Of a stretch of 64,000 nucleotides of DNA, positions 37,039 through 46,925 are shown in pieces. Position 1 is the first letter of the stretch, and each line of letters opens with the position of its first letter. The DNA lies in contig NW_005198966.1 of assembly GCF_000372725.1 (NCBI RefSeq), forward strand, positions 764,459-828,458, read 5' to 3'. The notes under the pieces are model-generated. The model made no database searches, had not been told where the DNA came from, and saw only the letters and a list, made by a program, of their open reading frames with translations. The stretch comes from Emiliania huxleyi CCMP1516. Lineage: Eukaryota; Haptophyta; Isochrysidales; Noelaerhabdaceae. Both the position numbers and the translations under genes were made by a program.

Positions 37039-38373
37039 ATGAGCACAACGTCGCAACCTCGCGACGCCGCACCGCCTGATCTGAACGACGACGGCAACAT
37101 CGGGAGATCTGTCCCGGAGAGATCTGTGAGACTGGCGCGAGGTGACACGGATGGCGCTTTGCTGAGCGGCAATCCAAGCTCGAGCCTGAGCTCCTTTTGC
37201 GTGCGACATTCTGTGATCGCGGTATCCGTCCTCAATCTGGCCGCTGGTGCCCTGGTGTCGTTCTTCGGCGGCGTCATCTTCAAGTTCTCGCCAAACATCA
37301 CCGAGTCCGGAGGCGCGTCGCTGCTAGACGACTTGTGGATCACGTATTTATTGACCATCGGCGTCTTTGTCTTTTGCGCGCTCGGCGCGTCCCTTTCTCG
37401 GGCGAACCGCTCCGCGCTCTGGCATCGGGCGACGCCACGCTTTTTGCTGCTGCTGCTATTTCCTGCGGCGATGGATGTGGTGATCACCGGGCTTTCAAGC
37501 CTCGCGCTCGCCTTCGCCGACCCGTCCTTGGTCACGATGACCAAGACCACCACCCAGCTGCTATTCCTCGCCTTGGCCACGCGATTGGTCCTGAAAAAGG
37601 CGACGAGCATGGCGCAGTGGGTCTGCCTGATCGCCGCCGCCGCCGGTGTGTCCTTCTGCGGGCTTACGACCGTCTTCAAAGCAAGCACAGGAGTGCATCA
37701 CACTGCCGCCGACCAGGCCCTCGGGCTGCTGCTATCATGCCTGGCGGGTTTGCTCGGCGCCGCTCGTAATCTCGTCGAGGCGGCACTGCTGGGAGACGCC
37801 AGTCTGCCACCAAGCGCTCTGCTCTTGGCAGAATCGGCACTGTCGTCAGCAGTCTGCGTGCCCCTCACCCCACTGATGCTGCTAAACCCGAGGAACAGCG
37901 CCGCGCTCGACACGCTAACTGCCGTCTTTGTCGACCAATCTTGGGCACCGTGCACGTTCGCACTCTACTTGATCTGCGCGTACGGAAAGGACGCCGGTAA
38001 GTTTTGGTTGATCAAGCACTCCAGCCTGCTGCGGCAAAAGCTGCTAGCCCTGACGTTTCCCTTTGGAACGTGGCTCTTCGGCATTAGCGTCTATTACGGC
38101 GGCGGCTGGCGCCTCTTGCCGCCTCAAGGAGTTGAGGTCGAGGTTCCGTCGTCGCTAGTCCAGCTCTTGGGATTCGTGATAATTTTGCTGTCCAATGTTG
38201 CCTACATCCAACTCAAGGCTCCGACCGCGGCTCCGGCCTTCTGCCCCCGTCTCGTCAAGGAGGTCCTTCGGCTCGCCAGACCGTGTGCTGCTCCTTCCCC
38301 CGCCCCGGAGGAGGTGCTCGTTGCGAGTAGACTTGAGAGTGCCAGTGGGACCGAGCTCCAAGTCACATGCTGA
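37039..38373 (+). CDS. DMT-superfamily (SLC35-like) transporter
   Basis: The start is the first ATG of the frame (MSTTSQPRDAAPPDLNDDGN), giving 444 residues. After an acidic cytosolic N-terminus of about 55 residues come about ten helices: for example VIAVSVLNLAAGALVSFFGG, LLTIGVFVFCALGASLS, FLLLLLFPAAMDVVITGLSS, and LVTMTKTTTQLLFLALATRL followed by VLKKATSMAQWVCLIAAAAG. The helix 3-4 region and the SMAQWVCLIAAAAGV repeat start fit the drug/metabolite-transporter fold. Members of the SLC35F and nucleotide-sugar transporter groups look similar. The cytosolic tail after SSLVQLLGFVIILLSNVAYI is Pro/Ala-rich. The substrate cannot be told from sequence. It is divergent from F-box/RCC1 copy E. Confidence 0.75.
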   Translation: MSTTSQPRDAAPPDLNDDGNIGRSVPERSVRLARGDTDGALLSGNPSSSLSSFCVRHSVIAVSVLNLAAGALVSFFGGVIFKFSPNITESGGASLLDDLWITYLLTIGVFVFCALGASLSRANRSALWHRATPRFLLLLLFPAAMDVVITGLSSLALAFADPSLVTMTKTTTQLLFLALATRLVLKKATSMAQWVCLIAAAAGVSFCGLTTVFKASTGVHHTAADQALGLLLSCLAGLLGAARNLVEAALLGDASLPPSALLLAESALSSAVCVPLTPLMLLNPRNSAALDTLTAVFVDQSWAPCTFALYLICAYGKDAGKFWLIKHSSLLRQKLLALTFPFGTWLFGISVYYGGGWRLLPPQGVEVEVPSSLVQLLGFVIILLSNVAYIQLKAPTAAPAFCPRLVKEVLRLARPCAAPSPAPEEVLVASRLESASGTELQVTC

Positions 38374-39166
38374 GAGCTTGATTGGTTGATATTTATTTCA
38401 CTTTTTTACGGCTTCGCCAATATTATACATGTGCATCATGCATGTGCATATTAATTCTAATACAATCATCTCATACTCAATGGCTTGTTGCACGAGTATA
38501 TTGGGACACGCGATGTCTGTTGTCTCAAATATGAGGGGTTTTGACTCCTACCGGCTCCTGACGCTATCCCTGGCAGCTCTAATGACCAGGATCAGTAGTG
38601 TTGTGATAGAGGGTGCCCATACTAGCGCAGGAGCTGCCACACTCGCCCGGACCGTCCCCTTCTGGGGCCGGTTCCGCAGCCCGCGAGAGCCGACAGCGGG
38701 GCCGTGCCGCGGGTGCCTACTGCCGAGTGCCACAAACACTGCGCCGTCCCGCCATCACCTACAGGCTGTCTTGTGTGATGATTGGGATGTCCAAACGCCA
38801 CCACGGCGCCCATTTTTGCGCAATCTCGGGACCGTAGTGAGACCAGTGCGAAAGGCGTCGAACGGCCCTACCTAGGCCATCCGAAGAAAGAAAGAAAGAA
38901 AACAGACAAACCCAACCCAAGGGAGGGATGGGACCATCCGCGCACGAAGTTTCGCTTTTATGTGGCGTTCTCTCGTGGGGGGTAGGGGGGGGTACCCCCC
39001 GGGGGGGGGGGACCCCTGGCGAGGTACTTCCAGCCTGCTGTGGGAACAGCTGACGCAGTCTCGCCGGCTCGCCCCAGCATCTCGGGTTGACTCGGCCAGA
39101 CAAAAACCCCGAGAGGCGTGGGAGTACCTCGCCACAGGGGGACCCCGCCCTTCGCCGCCTCGACGC
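38374..39166. other. Intergenic region with dispersed repeat and G/C palindrome
   Basis: The first 200 bp are AT-rich 3' UTR-like sequence with a short TGCATG patch. GAAAGAAAGAAAGAAAACAG followed by CCCAAGGGAGGGATGGG at 38883-38930 repeats 660-700. A perfect G/C palindrome is at about 38979-39012 (GGGGGGGTACCCCCCGGGGG). Confidence 0.55.
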
Positions 39167-41698
39167 ATGTGCGACGCTGGCTGCCGCCTCTCGCTCGCGC
39201 AGTCCATCTGCGCCGTCCTTCTCGAGATCGATCCGGCAAACAGCAGCGCTCAGCTGCTCCACCGCGACACCTTCGCGCCGCAGCTCCTGCCGCGCAGGCG
39301 CGCGCTCTCCGCCGAGTTCGGGTGCCGCGCCGTCGAGGGCGAGGCGGGCTGGCGCGCCGAGGCGCCGCCGATGCAGGCCAAGGTGAGAGCCTCGCCGCCG
39401 CCGCCGCCTCTCTGCTGCCTCTCCTCTCCCGCTGCTGCTGCCTCTGCCCACAACGACCGCCGCAGCCTCCGTCCGCACCGCCGCCTCGCTCTCCGCTGCT
39501 TGCCTCGCGACTGCTGCCCTCTGCCGCCCCTCCAAACCTCCCACCGCTCTCGCCGACCCGCGCCCTGCTCTGCCAAGGCGGTCTCCAACGGCAAGAGCGG
39601 CTCCGGCTTCCTCGTCGCCGGCGGCGAAGGTGTCGCCCCGTCCGAGGCGGGCAGCTACAGCGTCCTCCTCAAGCAGCTCCACCCTCCCGAGGTGGCGCTT
39701 CTGCCGCCGCTGCTGCCGGCGCCGATGCCAGCGCGCGCGCTCGCCTCGCCCGCCCAGGCACCTTACGTGCGCCTTCCTGGGGTCCTCCGTAGGCGCTGAT
39801 GGCGAGGTACGCCTCGCCGGGCGGCTCGCTGCTCGCTCGCTACGTCGCGTGGGTGCGCGTGCCCGACCCGTCGTCCCGGGGCGGGGCGCCCTTCGAGGGC
39901 ATGCTGATGGAGAACGTCGCGCGCCCGCCGCCGGGCGTCGCGCGGGGGACGAGGCTGCCCTTCGCCCCGTTCGACATGAAGGGGATCCGCCTCTACGACC
40001 ACGAGCGGCGCTTCGAGGCCACCTTTGGCCGCCGCGGCCTCAAGGCGCGCGCCTCCCCGCCCTGCCCGCCCTGCCCCCGCCCTGCCCGCCCTGCCCCCGC
40101 CCTGCCCCCGCCCTGCCCCCGCCCTGCCCCCGCCCTGCCCCCGCCCTGCCCGCCCTGCCCCCGCCCTGCCCGCCCTGCCCCCGCCCTGCCGCGGCTGCGG
40201 TGGCCGGCTCCGTCTCCCCGCCGCAAGCTGTCGCGGCGAGCAGCGGAGGTGGCGGCGGCGGCAGTGCCAGGGGCGGCGGCAGTGCCAGGCAGATGCAGTG
40301 CCGTAAGGGGCAGGAGTCGCGAGGGCTGCAGTGGCGGCGGTGATGGTGGTGGGTTCAGGCGCCGGGCTTCGCGGGGCCCGCACACAGCTTGTGTCTGCCT
40401 CCAGGTTCCTGCTCGCACGCTCGCTTCCCTCACCAAAGCGCTCGACGCCGACGTCGAGCTGCTCACGGCGCGGAATCTGGTCAAAGACTCGTCGCACCCT
40501 GTGGTAGTCCCTTCTCGAGCCTCGCGGTTGGACCCGTCTCGAGAGCTCTTCCCTAGGTGGACTACTCGTACCTGCTCACCGCCGTCGCCACGGCGCCGGC
40601 GTCTCCTACAGAGTGCGGCGGTGCCTCGGACCGTCCCTCGGGCGCCGGCGGCGAGGCGGGGGCGGCGAGAGGGGCGGCGAGAGGGGCGGAGGAGAGAGCG
40701 CCGGTCGCTCCTCCGAGGCTGCTACAAGCCTGCTATTGTCGCCACGTCGCCGCCGCCTCCGCCTCCGACACCGCCGCCGCTGCTGCCACCACCGCCACCA
40801 CCGCCACCACCGCCTCCTCCACCTCCTCCGCCTCCTCCACCTCCTCCGCCTCCTCCGCCTCCTCCGCCTCCTCCGCCTCCTCCGCCTCCTCCGCCGCCCC
40901 TTATGAGTCGACGGAGGCGGCGGAGGCGGCGGAGGCGGCGGGTTCGGGGAAGGCTGGGGCTGCGCCGTCGCTCGAGTGCTACCACGTGCTCGCGAGGTTG
41001 GCGGTGATCGACTACTTGCGCGGCTGGCGGCTGGTCGAGGCGCGCCGCGAGAGACATCGCCTCTGAGGGCCCACTTCCTGCACACACCGCCGCGGCTGAG
41101 CACGCCCGAGGCACGTCCCGCGCGCGCGTGATTTGATCCTCACTCTCTTTGGGTTTGCCTGCGCGGAGGCAAGGTGCGAAGCGGTCCACCACCCTTGTCG
41201 GAGCCTTCCTGCCAGGCGGGCGAGCACGTGCGCAAGAGCCTCTCCCGTGACCTCTTCGCGCGCGAACGCAACCACGCCGTCGTCCCGGTGCCTCAGCCTC
41301 CTCTCCCCCCTCCTCCCGCTTCCTCCCCACCGCCACACACGCGCGCGCGAGGCACCGGCCGCCTCTTACCCGCCTCGTGGCCCAGCCCTCCTACCCCCTT
41401 CCGCCTCCCTCCGCAGCAGCCGACGCGCTTCCCTGCCGCCGCCCGGCAGGTGCGCCACTTCGCACGCTCCTTTCGCGCGCACCTCGACGGCGCGATGCTG
41501 GCGCCGCTGCAGCGGAGGGCGCCCTCCGTCAGCCTGGCCCGCTGCTGGGTCGCGGGCGTGCTGCGCGGCGCGTGGCGCGGCTCGTGCGATCGGCTTGCGC
41601 CGGTCGCATGGCTGGGCGAGCGGGCGCCGTGGCTGGGCGCAGGGCTGCACTCGGGGCTTAGGCGGGTGTGTAGCGTCGGGGGCGCGAACAAGGTGTGA
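39167..41698 (+). CDS. Phosphatidylinositol-phosphate kinase (PIPK) family, multi-exon
   Basis: PIP kinases phosphorylate phosphatidylinositol phosphates at membranes. Start ATG 39167 (MCDAGCRLSLAQSICAVLLE) is tentative, since the frame is open upstream through a G-rich palindrome. Blocks in order: AVSNGKSGSGFLVAGGEG and YSVLLKQLHPPEVALL (about 39575-39700; the glycine-loop and lysine region); ALMARYASPGGSLLARYVAW; FEGMLMENVAR (about 39895-39925); LPFAPFDMKGIRLYDHERRF, the FDLKGS-like motif (about 39957-40015); TLASLTKALDADVELLTARN; VDYSYLLTAV, the MDYSLL motif, at about 40557; and YHVLARLAVIDYLRGWRLVE, the GIIDxLxxY motif (about 40980-41035). An intron at 40055-40195 is a CCGCCCTGCCC array. 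A long Pro/Ser run (40790-40905) interrupts the kinase domain. The C-terminal exons after 41066 are uncertain. Confidence 0.65.
40055..40195. repeat. Intronic minisatellite, units 9-12 bp (CCCGCCCTGCCC)
   Basis: About 13 tandem CCCTGCCCGC or CCCTGCCCCCG units lie between two conserved kinase blocks of the PIPK gene. The unit lacks the CCGAGA core of the other arrays. Confidence 0.75.
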
Positions 41699-41964
41699 GA
41701 AAGAGACACTTCGGTCACCGCACAAACGAGTGTAACGAGAGTACGAAGCAGCCGCACCCTCCTCGTAAAGCCGTAGTCGTTCTCTCGCGCTCTCGACTCT
41801 CGTCCAGAGCCTCGCCGCGCGGGGCGGCGGGCCCACCTGGTAGTGGTACCGTGTAGGAGAGGTAGTAAGGGTACAGCTATCAATTTTAAAGAAAGGGGGC
41901 GGACTGGTCGAGAACGAGATGGTCGTCGCGTGGTCGCTGCGTAAACATCAGTTCATCACGCAGT
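41699..41964. other. Convergent 3' region
   Basis: Between the PIPK gene and the minus-strand membrane protein. No gene recognised. Confidence 0.4.
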
Positions 41965-42945
41965 TCATACCTGTACATGCGTTCCTCGCTTCTCGGCCGC
42001 GCTGCTCACAGTCTCCTCCCCGCCGCCGTCGAACGGCAGCATCGAGGGAGACCGCACCATCGTGAGCCGGGTGCTGAGATAGCTCCTTCTGCTTCTCGAC
42101 TCACTCTTCGGCGCGGGCTCGCGCACGGCCGGCCCGCCAGAGAAGAGGCCGCGCGCCGCCTTGTAGATGCCAACGCTGAGAAAGGCCATCGCGCCGTACT
42201 TGCCGCCGATCCCATCTACAAAAACACCCCGCAGCGCCACGCTGAGGCCGCCCGCCAATACCCCAGTCGCCAAGAAGGCGAGGTAGTTGGGCACGTGGTT
42301 TTTTGACGACATGCCGACAAACGCGCCGCCATACACCGCCGCAGACACCTCGCCCGATTTGCCGCCAAAATTGGCAAAGAGCAGCGACGTGGGTATGCCC
42401 GACATGACTAGTGCTCCGAGCAGCCCAACAAAGGCTGCAGCCGCCGCGGGGTTGTCCAGGGATGGGACGTTGCATCGCAGGTAGATGGTGGTGAAGGACC
42501 CAAAGGTGGTGGAGGCCAGACAGACAAAGACAAACCAGACGGCGGCGTCGCCGCTCACGACCGCATACCTCTCGCCTTCAAAGAGGTGCTCAACCCTGCC
42601 CAGGTCCTGACATACCGCGGTGAGATTCACTGCGATGAATGCGATGAGGCCCAACCGGCCGCCCCACCCTTCGCCAATCTTGAGCACTACGAATGCCTGA
42701 AAGGTGAGGGCCGTGACGGCGCCCAGGGCCGAGGCCCACAGCACGTCTGGAATCACCTCACTGGACACCCACCCAGCAAACGATGCGCACATCACTGCGG
42801 CTGCCGACTGCTTGTGCGCCAGTGCTGCTAGCATGGTCACCGACGCGGACGCTGTCACGGCACCGAGGCCGCCCACGTTGTTGGCCGACCAGGTGAGCAG
42901 CGTGGAGAGGAGGATGAGCACGGAGGAGCGGAGCGCATCCGGCAT
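41965..42945 (-). CDS. Polytopic membrane protein of unknown function
   Basis: ATG 42945-42943 (MPDALRSSVLILLSTLLTWS) is chosen because the frame upstream consists of poly-Gly from an 18-bp C run. The product is about 326 residues with about eight to nine hydrophobic helices: for example LGAVTASASVTMLAALA, VMCASFAGWVSSEVIPDVLW, ALGAVTALTFQAFVVLKIG, AAVWFVFVCLASTTFGSFTT and LAFLATGVLAGGLSVALRGV. A Ser/Arg-rich cytosolic tail follows (SRSRRSYLSTRLTMVRS). Small residues dominate the helices, as in channel or carrier folds, but I do not recognise a family. Confidence 0.6.
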   Translation of the reverse strand: MPDALRSSVLILLSTLLTWSANNVGGLGAVTASASVTMLAALAHKQSAAAVMCASFAGWVSSEVIPDVLWASALGAVTALTFQAFVVLKIGEGWGGRLGLIAFIAVNLTAVCQDLGRVEHLFEGERYAVVSGDAAVWFVFVCLASTTFGSFTTIYLRCNVPSLDNPAAAAAFVGLLGALVMSGIPTSLLFANFGGKSGEVSAAVYGGAFVGMSSKNHVPNYLAFLATGVLAGGLSVALRGVFVDGIGGKYGAMAFLSVGIYKAARGLFSGGPAVREPAPKSESRSRRSYLSTRLTMVRSPSMLPFDGGGEETVSSAAEKRGTHVQV

Positions 42946-43139
42946 CCGAAGGTTTCCCTTGCGCGGGTGCGAGCCCGAAGAACCCCCCCACGCCCACGCC
43001 CGTGTTTTGTTTTGGCCATCCCCCCCCCCCCCCCCCCCCTGGCGCGCGAACCGCGACACGCAGTGTCAGACAGACCTCAGACGCCCGACCGTCCCCGATA
43101 CGCACCGTCGACGCGCCGAGTGAGTCCACTCTCCGCCGC

Positions 43140-43215
43140 GCGCCTCGCTCTTCTTCGGCAGCAGCTGATCGTTCGTCCTCCCCGTGGCCTAGGCAGCCAT
43201 ATTCACCCTTGCCCT
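43140..43215 (-). pseudogene. 3'-terminal fragment of an F-box/RCC1 gene
   Basis: On the minus strand GKGEYGCLGHGED can be read, followed out of frame by the QLLPKK region (CTTCTTCGGCAGCAGCTGAT). It is the family's last repeat and nothing else, and lies beside foldback element copy 2. Confidence 0.65.
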
Positions 43216-43220
43216 CTACC

Positions 43221-43355
43221 CAGAGGGGTGGTTGAGGGGTTGAGGGTTGAGGCCCCCCCTCAACCATCTGGTTGACGGTTGAGACCCCCCCTCAAGCCCT
43301 TTAGTTGGGGGTTGAGGCCTCCGGGGCCTATTCACAGGCTCGAGCGTGATCACAA
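43221..43355. repeat. Foldback GGTTGAGG element, copy 2
   Basis: About 135 bp, nearly identical to 26667-26807 from AGAGGGGTGGTTGAGGGG to GCGTGATCACAAGA. A few substitutions and one small deletion separate the two. Confidence 0.8.
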
Positions 43356-43684
43356 GATAAACTGGACACGAAATGAGCCATCGCTGAGCTCCTCCACATC
43401 CAGCAGGTAGCGGTTCCACTCACCCGCGTGCCAGTAGTTACCCGCCTGCGTCAGCTACGGCTTTTACTACAAGGTGAGGAACGGGGCTCCTGAGCTCTGT
43501 GTGCCGGCAAGGGCGGAGGATGGGGCAGAGTGCATTCGGAGCAACCAGCCCCTCACCTCGTGTGTGCCGTCAGGGGGGCGATTCATATCAATTGGACCAG
43601 GGTCTGAGCGTGAGAAAGAAGTACGACCTTCGTACAGTAGAGCACAATGCGAATGGGGAGAGAAGTTTACCTTACTTAAACTTT
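43356..43684. other. Intergenic region without recognised gene
   Basis: No family was recognised in the short frames here. Confidence 0.35.
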
Positions 43685-43964
43685 AGTGAGACACGCACGG
43701 GTGTCGGTGGTAGCAAGTGAGCCGCGCGCGCGCGCAGCGCGGCGCGGCTCGGTGGGAGTCGTGATTTGTCGCACAAGGGATTCGATCAACGCCCGTCGGA
43801 ACACTCACAAACATCGAAAGTGTTATCGTGGGTGGCGTAATTGACGTATAAGTCGTGCTGGCGCGCAATGGCGCGTTTGATATTGGGATCGTGTGAACTC
43901 GCCTGGCTGGCGCCATGGCTCGTCCATCATCGAGAGGTCTGCCCCTCGCTAGGTGTCACTCTAA
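43685..43964 (+). repeat. 280-bp direct repeat, left copy
   Basis: From AGTGAGACACGCACGGGTGT to CTAGGTGTCACTCTAA. It contains GCCGCGCGCGCGCGCAGCGC and TGACGTATAAGTCGTGCTGG. The right copy at 44734-45011 is more than about 95% identical by eye. Each copy begins and ends with short inverted TG(T)GACAC...GTGTCA sequence. Confidence 0.8.
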
Positions 43965-44733
43965 CCCCCCGGCTCGGCGCGCCGTTCAGCTAGCAGTCTC
44001 GTGACGCGACGTCGCGGCGAGCCTCAATCTGTTGGCATGCCTGTGAGGGGCACAGAGAGTCAATCCCATCAATAGTCCGCAGCGCGCGGTCGCCGTTGGT
44101 GGCGCGTATGACGCCGAGGGCGGCGCGTATGGCGCCGTTGGTGGCGCGTATGACGCCGAGGGCGGCGCGTGTGGCGCCGTTGGTGGCGCGTATGACGCCG
44201 AGGGCGGCGCGTATGGCGCCGTTGGTGGCGCGTATGACGCCGAGGGCGGCGATGACGCCGTTGGTGGCGATCACGCCGTCGGTGGCGATCACGCCCGGCA
44301 GCGCCGTTGCTGCTGCTGTTGCTGTTGCTCTCCGGGGCCGATGGAATTTTCGTCGTTGGCGGCTAGGACTCCCGCTTGAATCACTTCTGCCATTTGCTAT
44401 GATAGATGAATGGGGTGATTCACGAGGGGCTGCGCTCTCCCCCCCCCGCTGAGGCGCAAATTCCGGTCGGCCCTTTTTTGCGGGACGAAGTGAACGTTGA
44501 AATAGTGCATCTGTTTGGTACTCGACCGTTGCTGACAGTAGTTGGTGGGTTCGTATGCCACCGTTTTGGGTTGCTGCAGCGATGACAATTGCTGTCAATG
44601 CCAGTACCAACCCACCATCTCTGCTGTGCAAGTTGAGCGGTGCAATTCCAGTTGGATACGGCAGAGGTACGCCGTTGCGTGTTGGGCTCATAAATTTTGT
44701 TGGGCTGGCCTCGAGGCCAGCAGCCGCTGCCAT
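43965..44733. other. Interior between the 280-bp direct repeats, with a 42-bp tandem repeat
   Basis: At 44094-44250 a 42-bp unit (GTTGGTGGCGCGTATGACGC, then CGAGGGCGGCGCGTATGGCGC) is repeated almost four times. No conserved protein domain was recognised. With its flanking repeats the whole (43685-45011) could be a short non-autonomous LTR-like element or two copies of a small inverted-repeat element. There is no sign of coding capacity, so if LTR-like it is a fossil or non-autonomous form. Confidence 0.45.
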
Positions 44734-45011
44734 AGTGTGACACGCACGGGTGTCGGTGGTAGCGAGTGAGCCGCGCGCGCGCGCAGCGCGGCGCGGCTCG
44801 TGGGAGTCGTGATTTGTCGCACAAGGGATTCGATCAACGCCCGGAACACGTCACAAACATCGAAAGTGTTATCGTGGGTGGCGTAATTGACGTATAAGTC
44901 GTGCTGGCGCGCTAATGGCGCGTTTGATATTGGGATCGTGTGAACTCGCCTGGCTGGCGCCATGGCTCGTCCATCATCGAGAGGTCTGCCCCTCGCTAGG
45001 TGTCACTCTAA
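44734..45011 (+). repeat. 280-bp direct repeat, right copy
   Basis: Matches 43685-43964 in the same orientation. The two copies differ by a few substitutions and small gaps, which suggests a recent origin. Confidence 0.8.
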
Positions 45012-45120
45012 ACTTACCTTTGTTAGTAGCACAATCGATTTTCGGATTTTGTTTATTTGACGGGTCAAAGACATCTCGCCGTATGACCTTTCTAAACTCT
45101 ATATCACGGATCCAGCGGCA

Positions 45121-46925
45121 TCAAATGGTCTCCACGCTCGAGGGCAGGTCCGGCGGTTTGCTCGCCGCCACAGCGATTTCCTCCGTCAGTCGCCTCGCCT
45201 CGATGCGCGCGAGCCAGAAGATTGCGGGATAAAGTGCGCACGACATCGCCGCGAACAGCGCGTTGACAAAGGTGAAGTCGCCCTCGAACGGCCCCAGCGT
45301 GAGGTCGAGGAGAGGAAACTGCAGCAGCGAGACGGTGGCGGCAAGCAGTAGCCCACCGCCGGCGAGCTTGCCAAAGTGGTAGAAGGAGAAGGTGGCGCCG
45401 GTGTAGGAGAAGAAGCAGGACCAGAGCGAGACGCGGCTGATCGCGTTGAGGACCGCCATGACGTACTGGGCGGCGAGCGAGGGCAGCAGCAGCAGGACGG
45501 AGATTGCGAGAAAGATGGAGTTGATGACGGCAAAGGAGACCGCAAAGCCGAAGCGGTCGATGAAGTGGCCCACAAGGGGCGACACCAGGATGGTGAGCGA
45601 GAGGCAGGCGGAGAAGGTGATCCGCGCCGTCCCGTCGTCCCCCTTCTCGTCGAGCTGCGTGCCGACGTTGCCGAGCAGGAACTGGCACTGCAGCAGGTGC
45701 ACCGTGAAGATGAGCACGAGTAGCGCGTACTGCCGCGAGCCGACCTGCTCCCGAAAGGTGCGGCGGCGGAGCGGGACGTACCCCTTCGGTGGCACGGCGG
45801 CGGGGTCCGCGCGCGCAGGCGCGGCGGTGACGGCGGCGGACCCTTCGCGGCGCGACCGGCGCTGCACCTCCTCGACCACCTCCACGGGCGCGTGCACCGT
45901 GAAGGGGAGGGCCGGCCAGATACAAGGCGCGCCTAGTCTCGGCTGACCCCGGCTGACCCCGGCGGGTGGCGCGGCGTGAGGCTGGCCAGGCCAGCAGCGC
46001 GCCGGCCGCGAAGCATAGGCAGACGCCGGCGTGCACGAGCAGCATGACCAGCACGCTCGCGCCGGCGCGCTGCAGCAGCTCGAAGAGGACGTACACGCCC
46101 GACGAGAGCTGCAGCGCGCCGGTGAGCGCAGTGGTGACGAGGGAGCGGTGCGCGGGGAAGAGCGCCGCGACCGACTGCAGCGATAGCGAGACGCCCGAGC
46201 CGCCGAGCGCGAGCATGAAGAAGCCGATCGTGAGGCCGGACTGCTGGAGCGCCTGGGGGGAGAGGGCGCGGGCCGCGTAGAGGTGTTGTGTGGGGAGAGA
46301 GGTGGAGGAGCCAGAACCGCCGATGCTGGGCTGTGTGGTCTGCAGGATCCAGGGGAGAGAGGTGGAGGAGCCAGAACCGCATGGGCGCCTCGCTGCGCCC
46401 TGCCGGGTCGGCGATGGAGAGGGCGACGATGCTGGTGCCGAGCGCGCAGAGGAGGAGCGAGACTGTGACTGTGACCCGACAGCCGCACGCGTCAAGCGCG
46501 AGACCAGCGAAGAGGCGGCCGCCCTGCGCGGCCCACGAGGCGATCGTGTAGGTCAGGCCGAGGCGGAGCTCCTGCGACTTGCAGAGGCCGGCCACGTAGA
46601 AGAGCCTCCCGCCCCTCTCCTCGCCGAGGACGCAGCCCGACGCCAGAAGCCCCTCTCCCTCCAGGACGACCCGCATAGAGGGCCAGCCCAGAATGCAGCC
46701 GGCCGTGGTGGCAATCGTACAGAGGGCAGCCGCAAAATAGCAAGGGCGGCGTCTGAGTTGATGCGGCGGAATGATGGAGGGGGCGCGCTCATAGCTGCGC
46801 CTCGTGGTGCCGGCGGCGGTTTGAGAGGCTCGAGTCGTGGTGTCCGAGGCTTGAGACAATCGAGTCGTGGAGTTGGCGGCCGGTGAGGTTGGAGTCGGAG
46901 AGGTTCGAACGCGTGACTCGATCAT
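45121..46925 (-). CDS. Major facilitator superfamily transporter, SLC43-like, three or more exons
   Basis: The start is taken as ATG 46925-46923 (MIESRVRTSPTPTSPAANST). Exon 1 contains CYFAAALCTIATTAGCILGW, then PSMRVVLEGEGLL, LRLGLTYTIASWAAQGGRLF and AGLALDACGCRVTVTVSLLL, which is the GWPxL..L..EG and first-half MFS pattern of SLC43-type carriers. Exon 2 (about 46255-45975) has LTIGFFMLALGGSGVSLSLQ, VAALFPAHRSLVTTALTGAL and a further helix. Exon 3 (about 45930-45121) has the central loop and the second half: VGSRQYALLVLIFTVHLLQC, ITFSACLSLTILVSPLVGHF and IDRFGFAVSFAVINSIFLAI. The intron near 46290-46390 contains a tandem GGGGAGAGAGGTGGAGGAGC copy; the next one holds TCGGCTGACCCCGGCTGACC. SLC43 members carry large neutral amino acids; the substrate here is inference. 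Confidence 0.7.

Noticed and set aside
43685-45011. Complete LTR retrotransposon
   Set aside because: The interior is only 769 bp and shows no gag or pol similarity, no clear primer-binding site and no polypurine tract. At most a non-autonomous fossil.
46895-46925. tRNA-like T-loop (GAGGTTCGAACGCGTGACTC)
   Set aside because: No matching acceptor, D or anticodon arms could be built around it.
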